Below are positions 44,533 through 52,756 of a stretch of DNA of 64,000 nt, piece by piece. The notes beneath the pieces were generated by a model. It saw nothing but the letters and a program-made list of their open reading frames with translations. It was not told where the DNA came from and did not search any database. Both the position numbers and the translations under genes were made by a program. The first letter of the stretch is position 1; every line of letters starts with the position of its first letter. Source of the DNA: Fodinisporobacter ferrooxydans (GTDB lineage Bacteria; Bacillota; Bacilli; Tumebacillales; MYW30-H2); assembly GCF_022818495.1 (NCBI RefSeq), contig NZ_CP089291.1:1971001-2035000 (forward strand). The letters run 5' to 3'.

Positions 44533-47500
44533 GAAACATCATGATGAAGAGAATCAAAAACAACTATCGCGCCGCCAATTTTTGAAAGGCGCTTCCGCAT
44601 TGGTTGGAATCGGCCTTGTAGCACCTGCCTTGTTTCACCCATTTGAACAGGCGCTGGGCAACAGTTGGGAGGATACACCTCATGGCATCGGTGGAGATGA
44701 CCAGAATTATGACGCAACAGATATCATCCATACTGTATGTCAACAGTGCAACTCCAGTTGTACGATCCGTGCATTGCTTGTGCCTGGAGATAAAAATGCC
44801 CCATATTCATCCTTGGTGCGGAAGATATCCGGCAATGCGTTCAGCCCTTTAAATACTATTCCATATGGGCAAGTTCCCTATGGCGCTTCGCCCAAAAAGG
44901 TAATAGCAGGACTTACGACCGCAGAAATGGCAGTTGCGGGACGAGGATTTCGGGGTGGCAGAACCTGTCTGAAAGGGCAAGCAGGCATACAAACGGTTTA
45001 TGACGCATATCGCTTGCAAACGCCTTTGCGCCGTGTGGGGCCGCGGGGAAGTGGAAAATGGGAAAGCATCACATGGGAAGAAGCCTTTCATGATATTTTA
45101 GAAGGAAATACCAAGTTGGGAACACCCGGACTGAAAAAACTTTGGGCGTATGTCCCGCAAAAACCAGTTATGGACGATTGGGAAAAAGTAAAAAGCGGCA
45201 CTATGACGTCTCAAGCGTTTGACGCCAAGTACCGGGAAGTTTTGATTGACACCAAACATCCGGATGCAGGTCCAAAAGCCAATCAAATTGTCGGATTCGG
45301 CGGGGATCGCCGGGATTTTGCGACCCGGTTTTTTACCAGCCAATTAGGCTCTGTCAATTTTTATGACCATACATCGATTTGCGGCGCTTCTTCCGGTACA
45401 GGGACGGTGCAATCCTACGATGGCGGCAAACGGATCAAAAAACGCTTGATGGCAGATATTGAGAATACGGAGTTTCTGATTGTCTGGGGAACAGATCCCC
45501 TTGTTGCAAGTAAAGCTCCGACTTACTTGGCGCCGAAAATTACAAATGCAAGGTCGCGCGGCATGAAACTGGCCGTCATTGAACCGCGAATGAGCAAGAC
45601 ATCGGAAAAGGCAGATTGGTGGATTGCAGTCGAGCCTGGCCAAGATACGGCGCTTGCCCTTGGCATGATTCGCTGGATCATCGAAAATCATCGCTACGAT
45701 GAATCCTATTTACGGAATCCCAACCAAACGGCCGCAAAGCAAAATGGTGAACCGACCTGGAGTGACGCCACCTATTTGGTACATGTGGATGCGCCCGGAA
45801 AACCTTTGCTCAAGGCAAAAGATCTGGGACTTGCAGAAGACGAATCTCCCGTTGTGATGGAGCAAGGAGTTTTGAAAACAGCAAAATCGGCACATCGAGG
45901 GGATTTGGAGGTTGATGCGGTGATCCAAGGCCGTCATGTGGTATCTGTATTTTCCTTGCTGAAAAAACGGGTCATGGAGAAAACCATGCAAGAGTATGCA
46001 GCGTTAAGCAAAGTTCCGGTCGAACAGATCCAATTTCTCGCCAAAGAGTATACGTCACATGGGAAAAAGGCAGCGATCATGGCATATCGTGGACCTGCCA
46101 AACATGTGAATGGATTTCATGCCGTACGCGCCATCAATATTCTGAGTCATTTGATCGGCAATGCGGACTGGAAGGGGGGCTCCCTTACAGGTGGGGCGAA
46201 ATTTGCCGACTTTACGGGCCGCTATGATTTAATAAGCGTACCGAATGCCCATCATGCTTGGGGCATTCCGCTCGACAGGCATAAAGTGACGTATGAAACA
46301 ACCACATATTTTAAAAACGACGGATATCCCGCGAAACGTCGCTGGTATCCGGTTGCAGGCGCAGCCAGTTATGATATTTTGCCAAGTTCCGAAAGGGGCT
46401 ATCCCTATTCCATCCAAGCCCTGTTTGTCAGCCGCATGTCTTTGATCCTGTCATTTCCTAACGGACGGCTGCAGGAAAAACTGTTAAAAGATCCAAAAGT
46501 CGTGCCGCTGCTTGTGGTTTCCGACATCGTCATGGGAGAGACAGCTGCGGTGGCGGATTATGTGTTGCCTGATCTCGGTTATTTGGAGCGATTCGGAGCC
46601 GAGTCGGTTTTTGAAAATTTGCCGACAAAAGTCAGTACAGTCATTCAGCCGGTTACAAGAGTGGTCTCAAATGCAAAATCGATTGATGAAGTATATCTGG
46701 AAATTGCCAAACGAATGCAATTGCCTGGAGTGGGGGACCATGCATTTGCAGGCGGCGGGGCTTTGCATTCCGTGGAAGATTTTTATCTGAAACGGGCCGC
46801 CAACATTGCATATGATGGAAAGCCTGTCCCTGATGCCTCAAGCGACGAACTGGATACGTTTGTGAAAGCGAGGAAAAAAGCCCTTGGGCAGTTTTTCAAT
46901 CTGGCAAAATGGCAGGCTGCCGTAAAAAAAGAAGAATGGAAAAAAGTCGTTTACGTTTTAAACCGCGGCGGCCGCTTTGAATCGGCGGATCAAGCCTACA
47001 CGGGAGATCATTTGACACATCAATGGGGTTCCCAAGTGAAGATCTATGCGGATAAAGTCGCACATTTCAAAAATTCGGCGAACGGAGCGTTCTTTGACGG
47101 ATTGCCAGTGCTTGAGCCGCCAAGCGATTACAAGGGTCAAAGCATGCCGGCATTGTATCCATTGAAAATGATCAACTGGAAAGCAAGAAATCTTGGATCG
47201 CATCGGACGATTGCGGATGCCTGGCTGCGTGAAGTTCGCGATGAAAATTATGTGTGGATGAATTCCGTTGATGCGAAAAAACGTGGCTTAAAAACAGGAG
47301 ATCGAATTGCAGTCAAATCGTCAAGCTATCATGCTGAAGGTGAATTGCTCGTTACCGAGATGATCAAACCGGGAATCGTAGGAGCCGCCTATAATTACGG
47401 CCATACGCAATATGGTTCGAAGCCCTACGTGATTGACGGAAAAGTGATCCGTCCACCGCAGTCTTACAATTGGACGCCTTTTGATTTGAATCGGCCGTTG

Positions 47501-47656
47501 CATGAAGAAATGGGATTGGCAAAAGGAAGAGGAGAAGGATTTTCCGTCAACAATCTGCTTGCAATGGATCCCACCATTCCAAATGCCTGCTATGCAGATA
47601 TTATTGGCGGTTCACCTGCACAGTTTGATTTATTCGTAGATATTCAAAAACTTTAG
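44525..47656 (+). CDS. molybdopterin oxidoreductase, tetrathionate-reductase-like catalytic subunit
   Basis: A 1043-residue DMSO-reductase-family enzyme. The Tat signal has SRRQFLKGASALVGIG. The 4Fe-4S site is CQQCNSSC with a distal cysteine in GGRTCLKG; the Mo ligand is probably the cysteine in SICGASSGTG. Length and the HTVCQQCNSSCTIRA motif match tetrathionate reductase TtrA better than the shorter thiosulfate/polysulfide reductases (about 750 residues). It would reduce tetrathionate (or another sulfur compound or arsenate-like oxyanion) outside the membrane. Neighbouring sulfur-relay genes support a sulfur substrate. Confidence 0.83.
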   Translation: MTEKHHDEENQKQLSRRQFLKGASALVGIGLVAPALFHPFEQALGNSWEDTPHGIGGDDQNYDATDIIHTVCQQCNSSCTIRALLVPGDKNAPYSSLVRKISGNAFSPLNTIPYGQVPYGASPKKVIAGLTTAEMAVAGRGFRGGRTCLKGQAGIQTVYDAYRLQTPLRRVGPRGSGKWESITWEEAFHDILEGNTKLGTPGLKKLWAYVPQKPVMDDWEKVKSGTMTSQAFDAKYREVLIDTKHPDAGPKANQIVGFGGDRRDFATRFFTSQLGSVNFYDHTSICGASSGTGTVQSYDGGKRIKKRLMADIENTEFLIVWGTDPLVASKAPTYLAPKITNARSRGMKLAVIEPRMSKTSEKADWWIAVEPGQDTALALGMIRWIIENHRYDESYLRNPNQTAAKQNGEPTWSDATYLVHVDAPGKPLLKAKDLGLAEDESPVVMEQGVLKTAKSAHRGDLEVDAVIQGRHVVSVFSLLKKRVMEKTMQEYAALSKVPVEQIQFLAKEYTSHGKKAAIMAYRGPAKHVNGFHAVRAINILSHLIGNADWKGGSLTGGAKFADFTGRYDLISVPNAHHAWGIPLDRHKVTYETTTYFKNDGYPAKRRWYPVAGAASYDILPSSERGYPYSIQALFVSRMSLILSFPNGRLQEKLLKDPKVVPLLVVSDIVMGETAAVADYVLPDLGYLERFGAESVFENLPTKVSTVIQPVTRVVSNAKSIDEVYLEIAKRMQLPGVGDHAFAGGGALHSVEDFYLKRAANIAYDGKPVPDASSDELDTFVKARKKALGQFFNLAKWQAAVKKEEWKKVVYVLNRGGRFESADQAYTGDHLTHQWGSQVKIYADKVAHFKNSANGAFFDGLPVLEPPSDYKGQSMPALYPLKMINWKARNLGSHRTIADAWLREVRDENYVWMNSVDAKKRGLKTGDRIAVKSSSYHAEGELLVTEMIKPGIVGAAYNYGHTQYGSKPYVIDGKVIRPPQSYNWTPFDLNRPLHEEMGLAKGRGEGFSVNNLLAMDPTIPNACYADIIGGSPAQFDLFVDIQKL

Positions 47657-47789
47657 ATGGGAGCTCAAATATCAAAAAACCATAATCGCATACACGAGAG
47701 GAATGAATCAGCCAAAGTTGCCGTATAGATAGAACGTTGACTTTGGCGTTCTTTCTTATTTGTACAGCAAACAGCGAGCAACACAAGTG

Positions 47790-47832
47790 TTGACAAATTG
47801 AGAATCGCACCTTAATATACCCTTATGGGTAT
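47790..47832 (+). promoter_or_regulatory. promoter with CstR/CsoR-like operator, site 1
   Basis: TTGACA (47790-47795), a 17-base spacer and TAATAT (47813-47818) form a promoter. ATACCCTTATGGGTAT (47817-47832), with perfect 6-bp arms, overlaps the -10 and the start site. This matches the ATACCC-N4-GGGTAT operators of the persulfide sensor CstR and related CsoR-family repressors. Confidence 0.7.
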
Positions 47833-47884
47833 AAATGCATTGATGTTGAGAGTAAGAATCTTGTGCAGCAAGAAGGTGAATGAG

Positions 47885-47992
47885 TTGAAAAAGTTTTGGA
47901 AATCCATGTGACCTTCTCAAAAACTGATACTCCTGGCAGGAGTTGCATACGGGTTGTTTAGGTTTGTTGCGTTTCTCGCCCACTCTTTTTAA
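47885..47992 (+). pseudogene. small single-helix membrane protein with internal stop
   Basis: TTG 47885, after GAAGGTGAATG, reads KKFWKSM, a TGA at 47909, then PSQKLILLAGVAYGLFRFVA and FLAHSF before TAA. One nonsense codon therefore interrupts an otherwise coherent 35-residue peptide with a membrane helix. It has its own promoter and sulfur-type operator. Re-initiation after the TGA has no good start codon. It could also be a chance frame; the family is unknown. Confidence 0.4.
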
Positions 47993-48020
47993 ACCATCGA
48001 AATTTTAAAAAATTGAGATG

Positions 48021-48066
48021 TTGACAATTAGAAAAATTCTAATTTATAATATACCCTATAAGGTAT
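48021..48066 (+). promoter_or_regulatory. promoter with CstR/CsoR-like operator, site 2
   Basis: TTGACA (48021-48026), an 18-base spacer and TATAAT (48045-48050) form a strong promoter. ATACCCTATAAGGTAT (48051-48066) abuts the -10 element. The arms match over five bases. A repressor bound here would block transcription of the rhodanese gene 31 bases downstream. Confidence 0.75.
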
Positions 48067-48097
48067 AAATACCACCGTTTGGAAGAGGTGACTCGAT

Positions 48098-48475
48098 ATG
48101 CAATGGATTCAATATATTCTGCTGGGATTGGTGCTTTTGCTGCTCATTCGCAAATTTCTTCCGATGAAGGGATTGGTCAATTTAACTTCCCAAGAAGTTG
48201 AAGATGTACTCCAAAAAGCGAAGGGATACTCCTTTATCGATGTCCGTGAAATTCATGAATATCGAGGTGGACATATCAAAGGATTTAAAAATGTTCCCTT
48301 GAGCCAGTTGTCAAATCGGATTCAAGAATTGAATCCCGATCAATCGATCGTTCTTACATGCAGAAGCGGCATGCGCAGCCGACAAGCAGCCAAAATTTTA
48401 TTAAAACATGGATTTACAAAAGTCGCCCATCTAAAAACTGGCATTTCCGGATGGCATGGCGGCTTTGTAAAATAA
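48098..48475 (+). CDS. membrane-anchored single-domain rhodanese
   Basis: A 125-residue protein with an N-terminal membrane helix (QYILLGLVLLLLIRKF) and one rhodanese domain (about 25-125). The sulfur-carrying cysteine is C88 in TCRSGMRSRQ, and FIDVREIHEYRGGHI is the usual N-terminal motif. It would carry persulfide sulfur at the membrane and hand it to TusA-type carriers encoded downstream. The ribosome binding site GGAAGAGGTG precedes ATG 48098. Confidence 0.9.
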   Translation: MQWIQYILLGLVLLLLIRKFLPMKGLVNLTSQEVEDVLQKAKGYSFIDVREIHEYRGGHIKGFKNVPLSQLSNRIQELNPDQSIVLTCRSGMRSRQAAKILLKHGFTKVAHLKTGISGWHGGFVK

Positions 48476-48482
48476 GCAAAGT

Positions 48483-48518
48483 AAAAGGAGCAACCTTTTG
48501 TTATGAAGGGTCTCCTTT
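48483..48518 (+). terminator. hairpin after the rhodanese gene
   Basis: AAAGGAG and CTCCTTT (48484-48490, 48512-48518) pair, with an inner ACCTT/AAGGGT stem. The tail has only a few T residues, so it may be a weak terminator between the rhodanese and TusA units. Confidence 0.5.
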
Positions 48519-48534
48519 CTAAAAGCACATCCAT

Positions 48535-48550
48535 ATACCCATATAGGTAT
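48535..48550. promoter_or_regulatory. CstR/CsoR-like operator, site 3
   Basis: ATACCCATATAGGTAT has the same ATACC/GGTAT arms and 16-base length as the two upstream sites. It is 49 bases before the TusA start. No clear promoter hexamers were recognised around it. Confidence 0.65.
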
Positions 48551-48598
48551 AAGGTGATGTGCGCTAGATATAGTAAAAAACTAGGTGGAGGGGTACAC

Positions 48599-48829
48599 AT
48601 GAAAGCAGATTTGATTGTTGATGCAAAAGGATTATCTTGTCCGATGCCGATCGTAAAAGCCAAAAAGGGATTGGATTCTTTAGCGCCTGGCCAGACTATG
48701 CAATTGGAAACCACAGATAAAGGATCCGTCAATGACTTTCAAGGTTGGGTCAGACAAACCAAGCATGAATTGGTCAATATGGAAGAAGAAAATGGAATCT
48801 ATCGCTTTATCGTAAAAAAAATCCAATGA
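48599..48829 (+). CDS. tusA: TusA-family sulfur carrier protein
   Basis: A 76-residue SirA/TusA-fold protein; the sulfur-binding cysteine is C14 in GLSCPMPIVKAKK. TusA proteins accept persulfide sulfur from rhodaneses and pass it to DsrE-type partners; in sulfur oxidisers they also carry thiosulfonate. ATG 48599 follows GGTGGAGGGG; the frame is open upstream through the operator but that part has no family match. It is followed after 10 bases by the DUF302 gene. Confidence 0.92.
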   Translation: MKADLIVDAKGLSCPMPIVKAKKGLDSLAPGQTMQLETTDKGSVNDFQGWVRQTKHELVNMEEENGIYRFIVKKIQ

Positions 48830-48839
48830 GGTGAGAAAG

Positions 48840-49226
48840 ATGTTTCATTACACAGTGGAAACAAATCAATCCGTAGACGATGCCGTGCAAGCACTGGAAG
48901 CAAGTCTCAAGAATCGTAAATTTGGTGTTGTTTGGACAATGGACGTACCTGCGAAACTGCAGGAAAAAGGTGTGGACTTTGACCGATCATTTAAAATTCT
49001 TGAAGTGTGCAATCCGGTTGAAGCCAAGCGGGTGTTAACACAAAACAGTCTTGTCGGCTATTTTCTTCCCTGTAAAATCGTCGTATATGAAGAGGAGGGA
49101 GCGACAAAAATCGGCCTGCCAAAACCTACGTTTTTGATGGAAGTCGTCAATGATCCGGCTTTAAAAGAAATTGCGGCAACGATTGAACAGACACTCATTG
49201 CTGCGATTGATGAAGCGAAAGCGTAA
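48840..49226 (+). CDS. DUF302 family protein
   Basis: A 128-residue protein with the DUF302 pattern: TVETNQSVDDAVQALEASLK, GVVWTMDVPAKLQEKGVDFD, the ILEVCNP motif and LVGYFLPCKIVVYEEEG. Biochemical function is unknown, but the family is often found with sulfur-transfer and thiosulfate-oxidation genes. ATG 48840 follows GAGGTGAG, which overlaps the in-frame GTG 48831. Confidence 0.87.
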   Translation: MFHYTVETNQSVDDAVQALEASLKNRKFGVVWTMDVPAKLQEKGVDFDRSFKILEVCNPVEAKRVLTQNSLVGYFLPCKIVVYEEEGATKIGLPKPTFLMEVVNDPALKEIAATIEQTLIAAIDEAKA

Positions 49227-49250
49227 GAAACGAAGATCCAAAACAAAGGT

Positions 49251-49271
49251 CCGGGATCCTGGCGATCCCGG
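49251..49271. repeat. GC-rich hairpin after the DUF302 gene
   Basis: CCGGGATC and GATCCCGG (49251-49258, 49264-49271) form a perfect 8-bp stem with a five-base loop 25 bases past the stop. No T tract follows. Beyond it, ACATTCAT and ATGAATGT in the next 50 bases form a second imperfect stem. Confidence 0.55.
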
Positions 49272-49422
49272 TGTCTCCAAACAGCACATTCATGTCGTAA
49301 GCGTGAGAGTACGAATGAATGTACAAACGTATTTTTCGTAAATTCTGATTGGATTATGTGGATAAAAGACAGGCCATTCGTTTCACGAAAGAGAGATAGG
49401 GTTTAGAGAGAGGTGTGAGCCT

Positions 49423-50214
49423 ATGGTCATACATTTGACATTCCTGCAAATGGTGTTGTCTGTGATATCAGGCGGCCTTGTCGGATTCACGTTAGGCCTG
49501 ATTGGCGGCGGCGGCTCCATATTGGCAGTACCTTTGCTGCTGTATGTTGTGGGTATTCATGATCCGCATGTGGTGATCGGCAGTACAGCTCTTGCTGTTT
49601 CGGTCAATGCGTATATGAATTTGGTGCCACATTGGAAAGCAGGAAATGTAAGCTGGAAAGCGGCCATCGCTTTTGCGATTCCGGGAGCAATCGGTGCATA
49701 TGTGGGATCGATATTTGGAAAGCTTGTGAATGGAAAAGAATTATTGTTCTTGTTTGCCGTATTGATGCTTGTCATAGCGATCATCATGCTCAAGCCCAAA
49801 AAGAGTGATGCAAGTGAGTCAAAGGTCTCTCGGGTGAATTTGGCAAAAGTCTTGCCTGCAGGGCTTGCGACAGGTCTGGTATCCGGATTCTTTGGAATCG
49901 GCGGCGGGTTTTTGATTGTACCTGGTCTCATCTTTTCCACAGGCATGACGATGATCCAGGCAATCGGAAGTTCATTGTTCTCTGTGGGGACATTTGGGCT
50001 TACGACGGCGATTTCCTATGCGCTATCCGGTTATGTGGATTGGTTTGTGGTCCTCTTGTATATTGCGGGCGGCATTCTTGGCGGCATTGTCGGTACAAAG
50101 GCTGCAACCAAATTAAGCAAAAACAAACGCATGCTGCAGTATGTATTTTCCGGCATTATCATTCTTGTCGCATGCTATATGCTATATGTGAATGTTCAGG
50201 CAATGCATTTTTAA
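49423..50214 (+). CDS. TauE/SafE-family anion (sulfite) exporter
   Basis: A 263-residue protein with eight hydrophobic segments and the two TauE motifs LGLIGGGGSILAVPLLLYV (about 25-43) and GFFGIGGGFLIVPGL (about 153-167). Members export sulfite or organosulfonates. Lying between persulfide-handling genes, it probably removes sulfite made by the persulfide dioxygenase encoded at 51567. ATG 49423 follows AGAGAGGTGTG. Confidence 0.88.
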   Translation: MVIHLTFLQMVLSVISGGLVGFTLGLIGGGGSILAVPLLLYVVGIHDPHVVIGSTALAVSVNAYMNLVPHWKAGNVSWKAAIAFAIPGAIGAYVGSIFGKLVNGKELLFLFAVLMLVIAIIMLKPKKSDASESKVSRVNLAKVLPAGLATGLVSGFFGIGGGFLIVPGLIFSTGMTMIQAIGSSLFSVGTFGLTTAISYALSGYVDWFVVLLYIAGGILGGIVGTKAATKLSKNKRMLQYVFSGIIILVACYMLYVNVQAMHF

Positions 50215-50436
50215 TGTGAACCTAAGATGAATCTGGGATGAATCTGCGATGAACTTGGTATGAAATATTTTTAAAGGATAAAAAGCTGATTTCGTTCATG
50301 ATTGAATGACTCACATGTAAAGTTGAAAAAACAGCATTCAAGTTATAAAACATCTTTATTTGAGATGTTTTCTATAAAATATTGATTCTATACTTCAAAA
50401 TACTGATTCTATACAATTTAAAGGAGAGATTTCAAA

Positions 50437-50832
50437 ATGGCAAAACGTGTAGCGATTATCGCATCAAATGGTGGATTGGATAATGCCTATAAAGTATTCA
50501 ATATTGCAACAGCAGCAGCTGCAACAGATGCAGAAGTGGCGATTTTCTTCACATTTGAAGCATTGACAATGATTCACAAGGATGCGGACAAACTTTTGAC
50601 GATGGGTCCTGGAAAAGAACATTTTGTGGAAGGATTCAAGCGCGCAAATGTCCCAACGATTCCGGAATTGATCGAAATCGCCAAGGAAAGCGGCGTAAAA
50701 TTGATCGCCTGCCAAATGACAATGGATGTGATGGGCCTTACCAAAGATGCTTTTATTGACGGCATCGATGTTGGCGGCGCAGTGACATTCCTGGATTTCG
50801 CATATGATGCGGATGTATCCGTAACGTTTTAA
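50437..50832 (+). CDS. DsrE-family sulfur-transfer protein
   Basis: A 131-residue DsrE/DsrF/DrsH-like protein with the N-terminal KRVAIIASNGGLDNAYKVFN motif and the single cysteine C92 in KLIACQMTMDVMGL, the probable sulfur-carrying residue. In sulfur oxidisers, DsrE-type proteins work with TusA and rhodanese to move sulfane sulfur or thiosulfate derived from tetrathionate. AAAGGAGAG precedes ATG 50437. Confidence 0.9.
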   Translation: MAKRVAIIASNGGLDNAYKVFNIATAAAATDAEVAIFFTFEALTMIHKDADKLLTMGPGKEHFVEGFKRANVPTIPELIEIAKESGVKLIACQMTMDVMGLTKDAFIDGIDVGGAVTFLDFAYDADVSVTF

Positions 50833-50865
50833 ATCATCAAACCAAACCATAAACGACATTCTACT

Positions 50866-50888
50866 TTAAGCCGGCCAAGCCGGCTTAA
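50866..50888. terminator. palindromic hairpin after the dsrE-like gene
   Basis: TTAAGCCGGC and GCCGGCTTAA (50866-50875, 50879-50888) pair perfectly around CAA. The loop is tight and there is no T tract; it may still separate the dsrE transcript from the next gene. Confidence 0.55.
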
Positions 50889-50931
50889 CCGTTACAAAAC
50901 AGAAAAAAATTGAGTGTAGGGGTGTACGATT

Positions 50932-51519
50932 GTGAATACAAATACTATGTCTTATTCGGTGAATAAAACGATCGATTGCAAAGGATTATCTTGTCCCATG
51001 CCAATTGTTCGCACAAAAAAAGCAGTGGAAGAAATTCAGCCTGGCCAAGTTCTGGAAGTGCTTGCAACAGATCCTGGTTCCGTGGCAGATGTGAAAAGCT
51101 GGGCGCAAAGAACGGGCCATCAATTTATTGGCACACAAGAAGATGCGGGTGTTTTCAAACACTATATTCGCAAGTCTGACGAGAATGAATTAAAACCGGA
51201 AAAGAAACATCCACATACCATTACAAATGAAGAATTGCAGACAAAACTTCAGGACAAACCGGTGATTTTGGATGTTCGAGAACCGATGGAATACGCATTT
51301 GGCCACATTCCAGGGGCAAAATTGGTCCCGTTCGGCAAGCTGGAAGAAGCGATCGAAGAACTGAAAACAACACATGGAGAGCAAGAGATCCATGTGATCT
51401 GCCGGACGGGAAACCGCAGTGATATTGCCTGTCAAATGCTAACGGAAAAAGGGTTCCAACATGTGAAAAATGTGGTGCCAGGCATGGCGGAATGGTCTGG
51501 ACCCGTTGAAAAACAATAA
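50932..51519 (+). CDS. TusA-rhodanese fusion protein
   Basis: A 195-residue two-domain carrier. TusA domain about 11-82 with C21 in GLSCPMPIVRTKK; after a charged linker (ENELKPEKKHPH), a rhodanese domain about 96-195 with C157 in CRTGNRSDIA. Fusing the donor and acceptor would channel persulfide between them. GTG 50932 follows GTAGGGGTG; ATG 50947 is an alternative. It lies 47 bases before the persulfide dioxygenase fusion. Confidence 0.92.
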   Translation: MNTNTMSYSVNKTIDCKGLSCPMPIVRTKKAVEEIQPGQVLEVLATDPGSVADVKSWAQRTGHQFIGTQEDAGVFKHYIRKSDENELKPEKKHPHTITNEELQTKLQDKPVILDVREPMEYAFGHIPGAKLVPFGKLEEAIEELKTTHGEQEIHVICRTGNRSDIACQMLTEKGFQHVKNVVPGMAEWSGPVEKQ

Positions 51520-51566
51520 GCGGAAAAATAAACATGTAAACAGTAATAAAAAGGGGTGGGGAATCG

Positions 51567-52700
51567 ATGGCATTGCAAATGATTGGTGCAAAAGAGTTGC
51601 ATGCAAAGATCAATAGTGGTGAACCGATTTTTATTTTGGATGTCCGAAATCCGGAAGAATATAACGATTGGAAAATCGAAGGGAAAAATCTCGAATCAGT
51701 TAACGTGCCTTACTTCGATTTTTTGGATGAGGATGAAAAAAATTATAAAGACCTGCCGAAAGGCACGGAAATCGTCGTCGTTTGCGCAAAAGGCGGCAGC
51801 GCCCAAATGGTTGCAGAAATTTTGGACGAAAAAGGATATACTGTAAGTGTATTGGAAGAAGGCATGCTGGAATGGAGTCAATTTTATCATCCTGTGACGA
51901 TTGCCATGGATGAGCATATGAAATTGATTCAACTGAATCGTTTTGCCAAAGGTTGCCTTTCCTATATGGTGATTTCGGAAGGAAAAGCACTCGTCGTGGA
52001 TCCCGGCAGACATATCGAGGAATATATCCAAGTAGCCAACAAGGAGCACGCGACAATCACACATGTAATGGATACACATTTGCATGCGGACCATATTTCC
52101 GGCGGACCTGAATTGACGGAAAAAACCGGAGCCATGTATTACATTTCCTCGAGCGAGATGAAAGAAGCAAAACACAATTTTGAACCATTGGATAAGCATA
52201 ATCATTTTCAAGTGGGTGCGGTGGATGTGAAGGTTTTGGCCATTCCAACACCGGGACATACACCCGGCAGCACATCTTTTTTGGTCAACGATCGTTTTCT
52301 GTTGTCAGGCGATACGATTTTTGTGGGCGGATTGGGGCGGCCTGACTTGGGTGGAAAAGCACGGGAATGGGCGCAATCGTTGTACGATACCGTATTTACA
52401 ACGATTGCCAATCTCTCCGATGATGTCTTGGTGCTGCCAACTCATTTTGCCGACATTCAAGAAATCAATGCTAACGGATTTATTGGCGCCACATTAGGCG
52501 AGATTCGCAAAAGCAACGACATTATGCGTACCGAAAATCGGGAAGAGTTTACGGAGCGGGTGGTTGGTGCTGTAGGCAGCAGCACACCGCCGAACTATGA
52601 GGAAATCGTCGATATCAATCGCGGTGTTGTCGATGTGACAGCGGAAAAAGCAACGGAGTTGGAGATAGGTCCCAATCGTTGTGCCGTTCATCACAACTAA
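51567..52700 (+). CDS. rhodanese-persulfide dioxygenase (ETHE1/CstB-like) fusion
   Basis: A 377-residue protein with an N-terminal rhodanese domain (about 1-110, C73 in VVCAKGGSAQ) and a C-terminal metallo-beta-lactamase-fold dioxygenase. Iron and metal-site motifs are THLHADHISGG (H171, H173, D175, H176), PGHTPGS (H231), SGDTIF (D249) and PTHFAD (H293). The iron enzyme oxidises persulfide to sulfite; the rhodanese may supply persulfide or turn sulfite into thiosulfate. CstB carries its rhodanese after the dioxygenase; here it is in front. GGGGTGGGG precedes ATG 51567. Confidence 0.9.
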   Translation: MALQMIGAKELHAKINSGEPIFILDVRNPEEYNDWKIEGKNLESVNVPYFDFLDEDEKNYKDLPKGTEIVVVCAKGGSAQMVAEILDEKGYTVSVLEEGMLEWSQFYHPVTIAMDEHMKLIQLNRFAKGCLSYMVISEGKALVVDPGRHIEEYIQVANKEHATITHVMDTHLHADHISGGPELTEKTGAMYYISSSEMKEAKHNFEPLDKHNHFQVGAVDVKVLAIPTPGHTPGSTSFLVNDRFLLSGDTIFVGGLGRPDLGGKAREWAQSLYDTVFTTIANLSDDVLVLPTHFADIQEINANGFIGATLGEIRKSNDIMRTENREEFTERVVGAVGSSTPPNYEEIVDINRGVVDVTAEKATELEIGPNRCAVHHN

Positions 52701-52756
52701 GACACCGTTCGATTTCGAAAATCTTCATTAAGCGGAGAAAAGAGGGGAAAGCAAAT

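Larger units (their letters stand above)
47657..48097. other. gap with two promoter-operator units
   Basis: Apart from the disrupted small frame at 47885-47992 the 440 bases hold two sigma-A-like promoters, each followed or overlapped by a CstR/CsoR-like palindrome (47790-47832 and 48021-48066). Confidence 0.6.
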
